From Nocardioides massiliensis (GTDB taxonomy: Bacteria > Actinomycetota > Actinomycetes > Propionibacteriales > Nocardioidaceae), in NCBI RefSeq assembly GCF_030811215.1, contig NZ_JAUSQM010000001.1, positions 1,302,001-1,366,000 on the forward strand: a stretch of 64,000 bases of DNA, read 5' to 3'. The first letter of the stretch is position 1. Each line of letters begins with the position of its first letter. Both the position numbers and the translations under genes were made by a program. Shown in pieces: positions 37,207 to 46,326 of the stretch. The notes under the pieces were generated by a model. The model saw nothing but the letters and a program-made list of their open reading frames with translations. It had not been told where the DNA came from and ran no database searches.

Positions 37207-38695
37207 TTAGGTGGGTGGGTCGGTGCCGCCGGGTCCGGCGACGTACTCGACGAGGAAGTCGTGCAGATACATCTCGATGGCTGAGGTCTTTGTCGATCGA
37301 GCGAGCGTGCTCGTCGATCGAGCGAGCGTGCTTGTTGATCGAGCGGAGTCGAGATCTGGTCCTTCACCGTCTCGGACGGGTCGTCCCCACCGGTCCCGCC
37401 AGGCATAGGTGCCGTCGGTGCGGCGCTGGTACGTCCAGCCCATATGGGTCTTCAGCCGATGGTGGCTGCGACACAACGGCGCAAGATTGCCGAGGTGGGT
37501 CTGGCCCGGCGGTCCGCCCTCATCCATCGGCACGTAGGGCTCGATGTGGTCCGCGTCGCTGCGGCGAGCGGAGACGACACAGCCGGGGAACACGCAGACT
37601 TCGTCGCGCAGGATCATCGCCTCGCGCATCCACGCGGGCGGGTCGTGCTGGTCGACGGCTTGGTCGGTGTTGGTGTCGATCACCGGTCGGACGTTGATCC
37701 GTCCGGATCCGACGCCGCCGGGGCGGGTCAACCATTCGCTGAGCCGCGCGAGGGTGATGGGTCCGAGCTTCTCGATGCTCGCGCCGTGGTCGATGCCACG
37801 GCTGGTCATGATCGCGAGGTCGGCGAGGGCGCAGTGGATGTAGATGTTCGCGACTCGGGTCGTTGTGCCTGGCGACTTCGTCTTCGTGGTCCCGCCCGAA
37901 CTGGTGTCGGGCAGGGTGCCGTTGAGGAAGTCCATCGCCAGTTGCGGGTCGAGCAGGGTCCCGACCGCTTTGGCGCGGCGTGCTTGGTGGTCGTCGGTGT
38001 CGCCGGCAGCTTTCAGTCCTGCGGCGATGGTGTCGAGGGTCTGGTCGAGCAGTTCGGCGTCGGGGGCGTCGAGGTTCATGTGCACCCCACGCAACAGGCC
38101 TTGGCAGGTGTCGGGGTCCAGCCAGACCCCGCGGCCGTCCTGGCGGCGCTGCTCGCGCTTGGCGAACAGCTCAGCGTCGAACCGGCGGATCGCCTCATCC
38201 ACCAACTGCGGGGCGGCGTTGTTGGGCTTACGCTTCTGCGCCGCATGCACGAGCTGCGCATCCACCCACGACGCGGCCTCGAAGCTCAGTGTGCGCGTCT
38301 CCTTGGCGACGGCCCGGACCCGCCAGGCTTCGGTCTTTCCCGTCGACCATGTGCTGCCACAGACGAGGCAGCCGGTGGGCGATCTCGATCGCGTCCCCCA
38401 GCAGCTGGCGGGCGGACTGCAGTGGCATCCGTAGGTGGCCGGACAGCTCGCTGGCGGCGTACTCGCTCAGGATCGGTGCGCCCTCACCGGCCAGCGCGAC
38501 CATCCGCTCGGGTTCGTGCTTGAACGCGGCGTGATCAGCGACGATCTGGTGGCCTTCGTAGAGGCCGGCCAAATGGTTGGCGATGAGCAGGTCGTCGACG
38601 TCGAGGCGGTCGCGCGTGGCGCGGTTTGAGCGCAGCGTTTCCCAGGCTTCGGCCTTGCCGAAGTTCTCCAGGTCGCCTCGATTGAGCATGGTCAC
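37207..38695 (-). pseudogene. DUF222/HNH endonuclease gene, frameshifted
   Basis: Two frames join into one protein of about 495 residues. The N-terminal DUF222 part runs from GTG 38695 (or ATG 38689) to about 38340; there the frame shifts by one in a GGGAAA run (+ strand 38335-38341), and the next frame continues with TEAWRVRAVAKET and the rest of DUF222. The HNH nuclease core is CVFPGC, DADHIEPYVP and LCRSHHRLKTH. These genes occur in many copies in Nocardioides and relatives and behave like mobile elements. The tail carries three 7-residue repeats (ARSTSTL) made by a REP-like insert. A sequencing indel is an alternative to a true pseudogene. Confidence 0.8.
37292..37354. repeat. Three 21-bp tandem repeats inside the HNH gene
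   Basis: Units start at 37292, 37313 and 37334 with GTCGATCGAGCGAGCGTGCT, the third diverged. The length keeps the frame and yields ARSTSTL repeats between the HNH domain and the conserved-looking tail. The units look like intergenic REP sequences. Confidence 0.7.
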
Positions 38696-38731
38696 AGTCT
38701 CCTAGGGCCCACCGACACTCGCCGGTCGGGA

Positions 38732-39405
38732 AGGTTCGTCGAGTGCCCCGAACGGAGTGAGGGGTGTATCGAGACGGCCGTGGTTGACAGAGAAAGTCCC
38801 GCTCCCGGTCTCGATACACCGGGCTCGGCTAGCGCCTCGCCCGGCACTCGACCACCAATACCAGCCCCGCGCTCGGCTAGCGCCTCGTCCGGCACTCGAC
38901 CACCCCCATGACGGCGCGCACCGTGAAGGTTCGTCGAGTGCCCCGAACGAAGTGAGGGGTGTATCGAGACGGGTGTGGTTGACAGGGAAAGTCCCGGTTG
39001 TGGTCTCGATACACCGGTCTCGGCTAGCGCCTCGCCCGGCACTCGACCACCAATACCAGCCCCGCGCTCGGCTAGCCGCCCGGCACTCGACCACCAACAT
39101 CGCGGCATGCACAGTCCCCGGCGGTCTTGGTTCGTCGAGTGCCCCGAACGGAGTGAGGGGTGTATCGAGACGGCCGTGGTTGACAGGGGAAGTCCCGGTC
39201 GTGGTCTCGATACACCGGTCTCGGCTAGCGCCTCGTCCGGCACTCGACCACCGACGGCGACCGGCACTCGACCACCGACGGCGACCGGCACTCGACCACC
39301 AAGGCGAGGTGGCACTCGACCACCAAGGCGAGGTGGCACTCGACCACCAAGGCGAGGCGGCCCTCGACCACCACAGGCAGCGGGCACGCGACCACCGCGG
39401 CGGGC
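38732..39405. repeat. Composite REP array filling the 38696-39412 gap
   Basis: This 717-base gap between the HNH gene and the CHAT gene has no gene. Three copies of a ~200-base unit begin near 38732, 38928 and 39130. Each has GTCGAGTGCCCCGAACG...GTATCGAGAC, a ~45-base spacer, and the facing GTCTCGATACACCGG...GGCACTCGACCACC, so each could fold into a long hairpin. The third runs into about seven 24-base repeats (39238-39405, GGCACTCGACCACCgacggc type) that decay towards the CHAT gene end. Confidence 0.85.
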
Positions 39406-39412
39406 CGTGAAT

Positions 39413-42177
39413 TCAGTTGGTGATGGGGCGGGGGGAGGGGAAGGCGAGGACGTTGGGTCCGGCGCTGGGGGCGAGACGGGTGGCCTGGGCGTGGCCGACG
39501 GTGACGGGGGCGGCCTGGTGGCGCGTGGTGGCGGAGAAGTAGCGGAACGCGCCCCACCCGTGCGGGTCGGGGTTCTCGCTCGCGAGGGTCGTGCGGGCGC
39601 GGGCGAGTGCCTGGCGCACGGAGTGGGTCGTGAGCAGGTTGGCGTAGAACTGCACCATCAGCTGCGAGGTGGAGGCGTCCTCGACCGGCCACATCGCGGC
39701 GACGACCCCGCGGGCGCCGGCGGCGAGGCCGGCCCAGGCGAGACCGATCGGACCGTGGTCGTTGGCGGACGAGGCCCCCGCGTCGCAGGCGCTGAGCACC
39801 AGCAGCGTCCCGCGCAGGTCCGCCTGGAGGAGGTCGCGGGCGGTGACCCAGCCGTCGCTGAGGCGCAGCGCGGAGTAGAACGGGTTGCGCGAGCGGTAGA
39901 CGCCGTGACAGACGACGTGCACCAGGCTGCGGCCGGTCGAGTCGTCGAGCAGCCGCTCGCGCGTCGCGGCCTCGTGGGTGAGGAGCTCTGCGGTCGGCAG
40001 CATCGCCGCCACGACCTCGGCCTCGTTCTGGATCAGCGGAGCGGCCTCGTCCGGCACCGAGAGGACCAGGGGAGGCCGCATGGCCTCGGGGACCTCGATC
40101 GCGACGCCCTGCTCCTCGGGACGCGAGGAGAAGCCGAAAGCCAGTGTCGGTTGGGCTGCGTCGGTCCAGCCCTCGTGATGCTCGAGCGCGAGGATGGCCT
40201 CGAACGGCACCTCGTGGAGGTGCCGGTGGGCCACGACCAGCCACTCCTCGCCCTCCCCGTCGCGCAGGTCCTCGAGGGGCTCGATCAGCAGGGAGCGCAG
40301 CTCGGCCAACGCCGCACGGGCCTCGGCGCCCTGGTCACTGGCAACGAACCGGTCGGCGAGCGGCCCGAGACCCCGCAACGCGCAGTGCTGCTGCCAGGCC
40401 TGCACGGCCCGACGGGACGGCTCGACCGTGTCCCGGAGGCGGCGTACGTAGACCTGACCCTCCCGGACGACGAAGGCGATGATGTCGCGCTCGAGGACGT
40501 GGTACTCCAGCAGCGGTCCCTCGGGCACCACCGGAGCCGACACTCCGGGCGGCGGGAGATGACCGATGTCGGGACTCGACGCCACCATCTGGTCGAGCTC
40601 CTCGGGGGAGATCGGCCAGGGGCCGATCGCGACGTCGGAGGTGCCGTCGTCGTCCTCAGGGCGCCATTGGGCCGCGGGGCGAGCCAGGTGGCGGACGCTG
40701 CTCGCCTTCGCTGCGCTCGCGCATGCCCACGCGTCGATCAACGACTGATGGCTGCCCTGGTCGACCAGCAGGTCGATGAGCAGGTCGCGCGTCTCCTGCA
40801 ATGGGGACGAGCGCAGAACCCGAGTCTGGGCACCGCTCTCGTCGTGCTCGAGCGACCCCGCGAGCCGCTCGGCCCGGCGGAGCACCTCGATCGCCGAGGA
40901 GGTGTTGGCCTTGGACAGGTGCCGTCGTGCGCGCACGAGGCTGATCGCGAGGTGCAGCGGCGAGGAGCCGACGGCGTACGCGATCTCGGTCGCGCCCTGC
41001 AGGTGAGCGTCGGAGCCGGTCTCGTCGAGGGTCGCCAGCGTGAGGTGGGCGTCGGCGGCGCGCAGCGTCGGGGAGTCCTCCGACTCCTGCGCGAGCACCT
41101 CCCGGCACAACCGCGCGGCCTGCTGCTTGTCGCCGCGCTGCTCGGCCACACGTGCCTGCGCCAACAGCGACTCCGACAACAGGTGGCCGGCCCCGCAGCC
41201 GCGCAGCAGCCGCTCCGCCACGGACAGCGCCGACTCGGCGGCGGGCAGGTCGTGCATGGCGTACGCGACGCGGGCGCGCAGCAGCTCCGCTGCGCCGGAG
41301 CGCTGCATCATCATCAGCTGCGCGAAGGTCTGTGCGGCCTGCTGCGCGAGGACGTGGGCGTCCTCGACGAGACCCGCCTGCAGCAGCGCGGAGCTCAGCG
41401 CCAGCTCGACTCGGCGACGTCGCCGCGGGCACCGAGGAGGACCAGCTGGATCCGGGTCCGCTGCAGCAACGAGATGGCGGCACTCACCCGGCCCTGCGAG
41501 AGCAGTGCCCGGCCGAGGTGCACGAGGGTGCGGTGGGCGGGGAGCTCCAGGCGGGCGCTGTGGAAGTGCTTGTACGCCGCGAGCAGCTCCTCGACCGCGC
41601 GGTGCGCCATGTTGAGGGTGAGCAGCGTGTGGCCGCGGGCCGCGTGGGTCTGGGCGACCCCGGTCGGGTCGCCCAGCACCTGGAAGAGGTTGGCGGCGAC
41701 GTCGAAGTGCCGCATCGCCGGTCGCGTCTCGCCCTTGCCGTCGAACGCCCGACCGATCGCGAGGTGGGCCTCCGCGTGCCAGGAGATGAGCTGTTGGTCG
41801 CCGTCGGGGCCCAGGTCGGCGCTGGCCATCTCCGAGAAGATCCGGCGCGCGGAGTCCACGACCATGTCGAACTCGCTCAGTGCCAGGAACGGCTCGTGCG
41901 CCGCCAGCTGCGCCAGCGTCCCGCGCTCGGGGTGACCCTCGGCGATCCACTCGCGGTGGGCGAGCCGGATCTGCGCGAGCGCGGGGAAGTGCTCACCGCG
42001 CACGGTGTGGGCCCGTGCGCGCAGCAGCGCGAGCCGACCGACGACGTCCTCGTGATGCGTGCCGGCGAGTGCCTGCTCCGCGGCGGCTGCGAGGGGGAGC
42101 GCGCCGATGGGGTCGGAGAGGGCGACGCTCTCCGCGCGCCGCAGTGCCTCGTACGGCTCGTTCCCCAGCAGCCTCAT
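39413..42177 (-). pseudogene. TPR-CHAT caspase-like protein, frameshifted as given
   Basis: About 920 residues when two frames are joined. ATG 42177 opens a TPR-like helical region that reaches ARGDVAE near 41410; there one base is missing (GAGTCGAG, probably once GAGGTCGAG) and the next frame continues VELALSSALLQAGLVEDA, more TPR helices and a C-terminal CHAT protease domain with catalytic His in VHVVCHG (39901-39930) and Cys in LVLSACDAG (39781-39800). CHAT enzymes are caspase-like and usually need activation. The gene follows a sigma factor and anti-sigma-like gene. Both catalytic residues are kept, so a sequencing error or recent mutation is likely. Confidence 0.83.
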
Positions 42178-42178
42178 C

Positions 42179-42850
42179 TCACTCGCCGCGGAGGTTCACT
42201 GCGGCGCGGACGCGCTCGTCGCCGTACGTCACCCAGATCTCGTCGACGTCCACGGGCAGGCCGCGGAGCTCGAAGGTCTCGCGGGCACTCTCGCAACGGA
42301 CGGCGGCGTGCAGGACGCCGTCCGCCATCGCGGCGACCTCGAGACCGCCGACGGTCATGCCGGCCACCGGGCTGTCGACCCAGCTGCGCAGCAGCAGGAC
42401 GCGCCCGTCGACGTCGACGGTGCCGGCGCCCGTCGGGGACACCCGCAGCAGGAGGTCACCGATCGCGGTGTGGAAGATCAGGTGGGTGGTGTCGCGACGC
42501 CCCGCCGAGCGGAAGCCCGCCGCGTGCGGGAGCTCGGTCTCGGACGTGTCGGGGCTGGCCTCGCTCCAGCCGCCACCCGCGCCTGGGTTGGTGAAGCGCT
42601 CGAAGGCCGCGTGCAGCGACGCGCTCACCTCCGGCGGCGGCGCCTCCAGGGGCATCTGCGCGGCTGCGGCGTGGAAGGCGTGGATCCACTCCACCGTCTC
42701 GCGCAGCTCGGGGTCGAACTCGACCGCGGTCGCGACCTGCTCGGCGGTGTCCTCGGGCAACCGTCCCTCGACCCAGTCGAGCAGGGTGGCCATCGACGGC
42801 TTGCCCGGTCGGCGCGCCCCGGACATGCGGGGCATGGGGAGGTCGTTCAT
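42179..42850 (-). CDS. Soluble anti-sigma-like protein
   Basis: 223 residues, no membrane helix. Residues about 20-65 (LLDWVEGRLPEDTAEQVATA, then FDPELRETVEWIHAFH) follow the helix pattern of zinc anti-sigma domains (LxxYldGxL...hLxxCxxC) but without Cys. A disordered linker (about 85-120) leads to a beta-rich end (HLIFHTAIGDLLLRV, VDVDGRVLLLRSW). ATG 42850 overlaps the sigma factor stop by ATGA, and the CHAT gene starts 2 bases after its stop. It may hold the sigma factor and be the target of the CHAT protease (inference). Confidence 0.7.
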   Translation of the reverse strand: MNDLPMPRMSGARRPGKPSMATLLDWVEGRLPEDTAEQVATAVEFDPELRETVEWIHAFHAAAAQMPLEAPPPEVSASLHAAFERFTNPGAGGGWSEASPDTSETELPHAAGFRSAGRRDTTHLIFHTAIGDLLLRVSPTGAGTVDVDGRVLLLRSWVDSPVAGMTVGGLEVAAMADGVLHAAVRCESARETFELRGLPVDVDEIWVTYGDERVRAAVNLRGE

Positions 42851-43446
42851 GACGACTGATCCTCCTCCAGCAGGTCGCGCAGCTTCTGCAGGCAACGCCC
42901 CCGTAGCGGGCCGATGCCGCCGATCGAGCGGCCGAACCGCTCGGCGATCTCGGCGTAGCTCGGCTCCGCCGGGTCGAAGTAGAGCGCGTGCAGCAGTTCG
43001 CGGCAGGTGCCGCCGAGGACGGCGAGCGCGTCGTGCAGCGCGGTGAGGCTGTCCCACTCGGCGTACGGGTCGTGGGTCGCCGGCGCCGGCTCGGGCACCT
43101 CCTCGACGCTCACCTTGCGTCGGTCGAGGTTGCGGATCCGCCAGGCCTGGCGCCGCGCCACCGTCATCAGCCAGGACGCGAGCTGCTGGTCGTCGCGCAA
43201 GCGGTGCAGCGAGTCGATGAGCGTGACGAACGTCGTCTGGGTGATGTCCGCAGCATCTTCTGGCGACACGCCGTTGCGGATGGCGACGGACCAGACCAGT
43301 CGCTCGTACCGTGTCACCAGCATCGACCAGGCTGCTGCGTCACGCTGCCGGCACCGCGCGAGCAGCTCGGCGTCGGAGGGGACGGCGGCCTGGACAGCCC
43401 TGACCGCCCCGGCGCGCTCCGGTCGCACGGGGCTGATGCTGGTCAT
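42847..43446 (-). CDS. ECF sigma factor
   Basis: 199 residues. Region 2 covers about 30-105 (AWSMLVTRYERLVWSVAIRN, DAADITQTTFVTLI, ASWLMTVARRQAW) and region 4 about 130-190 (ELLHALYFDPAEPSYAEIAE, RFGRSIGGIGPLRGRCLQKL). The ATG at 43446 is chosen because sigma region 2 homology starts soon after and AGGTGG is 8 bases upstream; a longer frame exists. It heads a three-gene operon with the anti-sigma-like and TPR-CHAT genes, diverging from clpB. It should direct RNA polymerase to a small stress regulon. Confidence 0.92.
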   Translation of the reverse strand: MTSISPVRPERAGAVRAVQAAVPSDAELLARCRQRDAAAWSMLVTRYERLVWSVAIRNGVSPEDAADITQTTFVTLIDSLHRLRDDQQLASWLMTVARRQAWRIRNLDRRKVSVEEVPEPAPATHDPYAEWDSLTALHDALAVLGGTCRELLHALYFDPAEPSYAEIAERFGRSIGGIGPLRGRCLQKLRDLLEEDQSS

Positions 43447-43643
43447 CGGACGCCACCTGGTCGCACGCGGCGGACGGCAGGTGCAGGGTTCATGTGTGCG
43501 GCTTTCGGTTCGCAAGAGCCGGACAGGACAAGGGCAGGGCGGGGTACGCCCGGCCTGTTCAACGGAGCCGTCCGCCGGAGGTCACGGGCCGCGGTCGAAA
43601 TCTTCGCACCCGATCAAAATGCGTGATCCGGCTCATATCTCAA

Positions 43644-43664
43644 GTTGAGTGGAACAGACTCAAC
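43644..43664 (+). promoter_or_regulatory. HAIR operator (HspR site) before clpB
   Basis: GTTGAGT, seven bases, ACTCAAC: a perfect inverted repeat with 6 of 7 consensus matches in each arm. An extra CTCAA half-site directly before it (43639-43643) may allow a second HspR dimer. It is 60 bases before the clpB start, in the 277-base gap shared with the divergent sigma gene. Confidence 0.9.
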
Positions 43665-43723
43665 TCTGCCGACGTTGCTCCCGACGAGGACCGCAACGGA
43701 AGGGCACACAGGAGGAAGACCCG

Positions 43724-46294
43724 ATGGACGCATCGAAGCTGACGACCCGCAGCCAGGAGGCGATCGGCCTCGCGAGCCAGCTCGCGATCAAGGCCGGCAA
43801 CCCGCAGATCGACCCGCTCCACCTGCTCGCCGCGCTGCTGTCGCAGACCGACGGGTTGATCCGGCCGTTGATCGAGGCCGTCGGCGTCGACCCGCAGGTC
43901 GTGGTCAGCCGGGCGGCCGAGGCCGTGGCGACCCTGCCGGCGAGCACCGGCGCCACCGTGTCGACCCCGCAACCGGCCGGTGCACTGCAGCGCGTGTTCG
44001 TCTCCGCCATCGAGTCCGCTTCGGCCATGGGCGACGAGTACGTCTCCACCGAGCACCTCCTGGTCGCCCTGGCCGAGATCGAGAGCAGCGCCCAGCGCGT
44101 GCTCACCGACGCCGGGGTCACCGGCGCCGGCCTGCGGTCGGCCTTCGGCAGCGTCCGCGGCTCGGCCCGCGTCACCACCCAGGATCCGGAGGCCACCTTC
44201 CAGTCCCTCGAGAAGTACGCCGTCGACCTGACCCAGCAGGCGCAGGAGGGCCGGCTCGACCCCGTGATCGGCCGCGACGCCGAGATCCGGCGGGTCATCC
44301 AGGTGCTGAGCCGGCGTACGAAGAACAACCCCGTCCTGATCGGTGAGCCGGGCGTGGGCAAGACCGCGGTCGTCGAGGGTCTCCCCCAACGGATCGTGGC
44401 CGGCGACGTGCCGGACTCCCTCAAGGGCCGCCGGGTGCTCAGCCTCGACCTCGCGGCCATGGTCGCGGGTGCGAAGTACCGCGGTGAGTTCGAGGAGCGG
44501 TTCAAGGCCGTGCTCGAGGAGATCAAGGCCGCCGAGGGCCAGGTCATCACCTTCATCGACGAGCTGCACACGGTCGTCGGCGCGGGCGCCGGCGGGGACT
44601 CGGCGATGGATGCCGGCAACATGCTCAAGCCGATGCTCGCGCGCGGCGAGCTGCACATGGTCGGCGCGACGACGCTCGACGAGTACCGCGAGCGCATCGA
44701 GTCCGACCCGGCCCTGGAGCGTCGCTTCCAGCAGGTCTTCGTCGGCGAGCCGAGCGTGGAGGACACCGTGCAGATCCTGCGCGGCATCCAGGAGAAGTAC
44801 GAGGCACACCACGGCGTCCGGATCACCGACGCCGCCCTGGTCGCGGCCGCGACGCTGAGCGACCGCTACATCACCGGTCGCCAGCTCCCCGACAAGGCGA
44901 TCGACCTCATCGACGAGGCCGCGAGCCGGCTGCGGATGGAGATCGAGTCCTCCCCCGAGGAGATCGACCAGCTCCGCCGCGCCGTCGACCGGCTGAAGAT
45001 GGAGGAGTTCGCCCTGGCCAAGGAGAGTGACGAGGCCTCCGCCGAGCGTCTGGCCGCGCTGCGCGCCGACCTCGCCGACAAGGAGGAGGAGCTGCGCGGT
45101 CTCGAGGCCCGCTGGGAGCGCGAGAAGGCCTCCCTCGAGGGGGAGGGCGAGCTGCGCCGCCAGCTCGACCAGCTGCGCATCGAGGCCGAGCGGCTCCAGC
45201 GCGAGGGCGACCTCGGCCGGGCCAGCGAGATCCTCTACGGCCGCATCCCCGAGCTCGAGCAGCAGATCGAGCAGGCCACGGGGGCCGAGCACGAGCTCGA
45301 CCCGCTGGTCGGCGAGGAGGTCGGCGCCGAGCAGGTGGCCGACGTGGTCGAGGCCTGGACCGGCATCCCCACCGGACGCCTGCTCGAGGGGGAGACCGCC
45401 AAGCTGTTGCGGATGGAGGAGGTCATCGGTGCCCGGCTGATCGGGCAGCGCGCCGCGGTGGCCGCGGTCAGTGACGCCGTACGCCGTTCGCGTGCCGGCA
45501 TCGCCGACCCGAACCGCCCCACGGGTTCGTTCCTGTTCCTCGGTCCCACGGGTGTGGGCAAGACGGAGCTGGCCAAGGCGCTCGCGGACTTCCTCTTCGA
45601 CGACGAGCGGGCGATCGTCCGCATCGACATGAGCGAGTACTCCGAGAAGCACAGCGTCTCGCGCCTGGTCGGAGCGCCCCCTGGCTACGTCGGCTACGAC
45701 GAGGGCGGGCAGCTCACCGAGGCGGTGCGCCGCCGGCCGTACTCCGTCGTGCTGCTCGACGAGGTGGAGAAGGCCCACCCCGAGGTCTTCGACATCCTGC
45801 TGCAGGTCCTCGACGACGGCCGACTCACCGACGGGCAGGGCCGCACCGTCGACTTCCGCAACACGCTGCTCATCCTCACCTCGAACCTCGGCTCGACGTA
45901 CCTCGTCGACCCCACGCTCGACGAGGAGACGAAGCGCGACTCGGTGATGGCGGTCGTGCGGGCGTCGTTCAAGCCGGAGTTCCTCAACCGGCTCGACGAG
46001 ACCGTCATGTTCGACCCGCTGAGCATCGACGACCTCGCCCACATCGTCGACCTGCAGCTCGACGAGCTGCGCCGCCGGCTCGCCGTGCGACGGATCGAGA
46101 TCGAGGTCAGCGACGCGGCACGCTCGTGGCTCGGCACCACGGGCTACGACCCGGCGTACGGCGCCCGCCCGCTGCGCCGGTTGGTCCAGACGGCCATCGG
46201 CGACGCGCTCGCCCGCAAGCTCCTCGCCGGGGAGGTCACCGATGGCGGCACCGTGCGTGTCGACGTCGGCGACGACGGCCTGGTGCTCACCTGA
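43724..46294 (+). CDS. clpB: Disaggregase ClpB (Hsp104 family)
   Basis: 856 residues. N-domain (about 1-145), first AAA+ with GEPGVGKT (P of GVGKT loop near 210), the long middle coiled coil (about 400-525, LREL-type heptads) and second AAA+ with GPTGVGKT and the C-terminal D2-small domain with [14 protein letters not shown]. It pulls aggregated proteins apart together with DnaK/DnaJ, encoded 26 kb away under the same HspR control. ATG 43724 has GGAGGA 8-13 bases upstream. Confidence 0.98.
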   Translation: MDASKLTTRSQEAIGLASQLAIKAGNPQIDPLHLLAALLSQTDGLIRPLIEAVGVDPQVVVSRAAEAVATLPASTGATVSTPQPAGALQRVFVSAIESASAMGDEYVSTEHLLVALAEIESSAQRVLTDAGVTGAGLRSAFGSVRGSARVTTQDPEATFQSLEKYAVDLTQQAQEGRLDPVIGRDAEIRRVIQVLSRRTKNNPVLIGEPGVGKTAVVEGLPQRIVAGDVPDSLKGRRVLSLDLAAMVAGAKYRGEFEERFKAVLEEIKAAEGQVITFIDELHTVVGAGAGGDSAMDAGNMLKPMLARGELHMVGATTLDEYRERIESDPALERRFQQVFVGEPSVEDTVQILRGIQEKYEAHHGVRITDAALVAAATLSDRYITGRQLPDKAIDLIDEAASRLRMEIESSPEEIDQLRRAVDRLKMEEFALAKESDEASAERLAALRADLADKEEELRGLEARWEREKASLEGEGELRRQLDQLRIEAERLQREGDLGRASEILYGRIPELEQQIEQATGAEHELDPLVGEEVGAEQVADVVEAWTGIPTGRLLEGETAKLLRMEEVIGARLIGQRAAVAAVSDAVRRSRAGIADPNRPTGSFLFLGPTGVGKTELAKALADFLFDDERAIVRIDMSEYSEKHSVSRLVGAPPGYVGYDEGGQLTEAVRRRPYSVVLLDEVEKAHPEVFDILLQVLDDGRLTDGQGRTVDFRNTLLILTSNLGSTYLVDPTLDEETKRDSVMAVVRASFKPEFLNRLDETVMFDPLSIDDLAHIVDLQLDELRRRLAVRRIEIEVSDAARSWLGTTGYDPAYGARPLRRLVQTAIGDALARKLLAGEVTDGGTVRVDVGDDGLVLT

Positions 46295-46326
46295 GCCGGT
46301 GGAGTGCGGCGTGATGGAATGAGGAC

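Noticed and set aside
38335-38343. Programmed frameshift in the HNH gene at GGGAAAG
   Set aside because: The required shift is +1 and the zero-frame codons do not fit the X XXY YYZ frame, so an indel is simpler.
38732-39405. CRISPR array
   Set aside because: Units are ~200 or 24 bases without unique spacers, are inverted internally, and no cas gene is present.
38975-41935. 986-codon frame on the + strand over the repeat array and CHAT gene
   Set aside because: Begins within REP repeats and is antisense to clear TPR-CHAT motifs.
39413-43446. Type III-E CRISPR effector locus
   Set aside because: TPR-CHAT and sigma are present but there is no gRAMP/Cas7-11, no Cas1/2 and no array.
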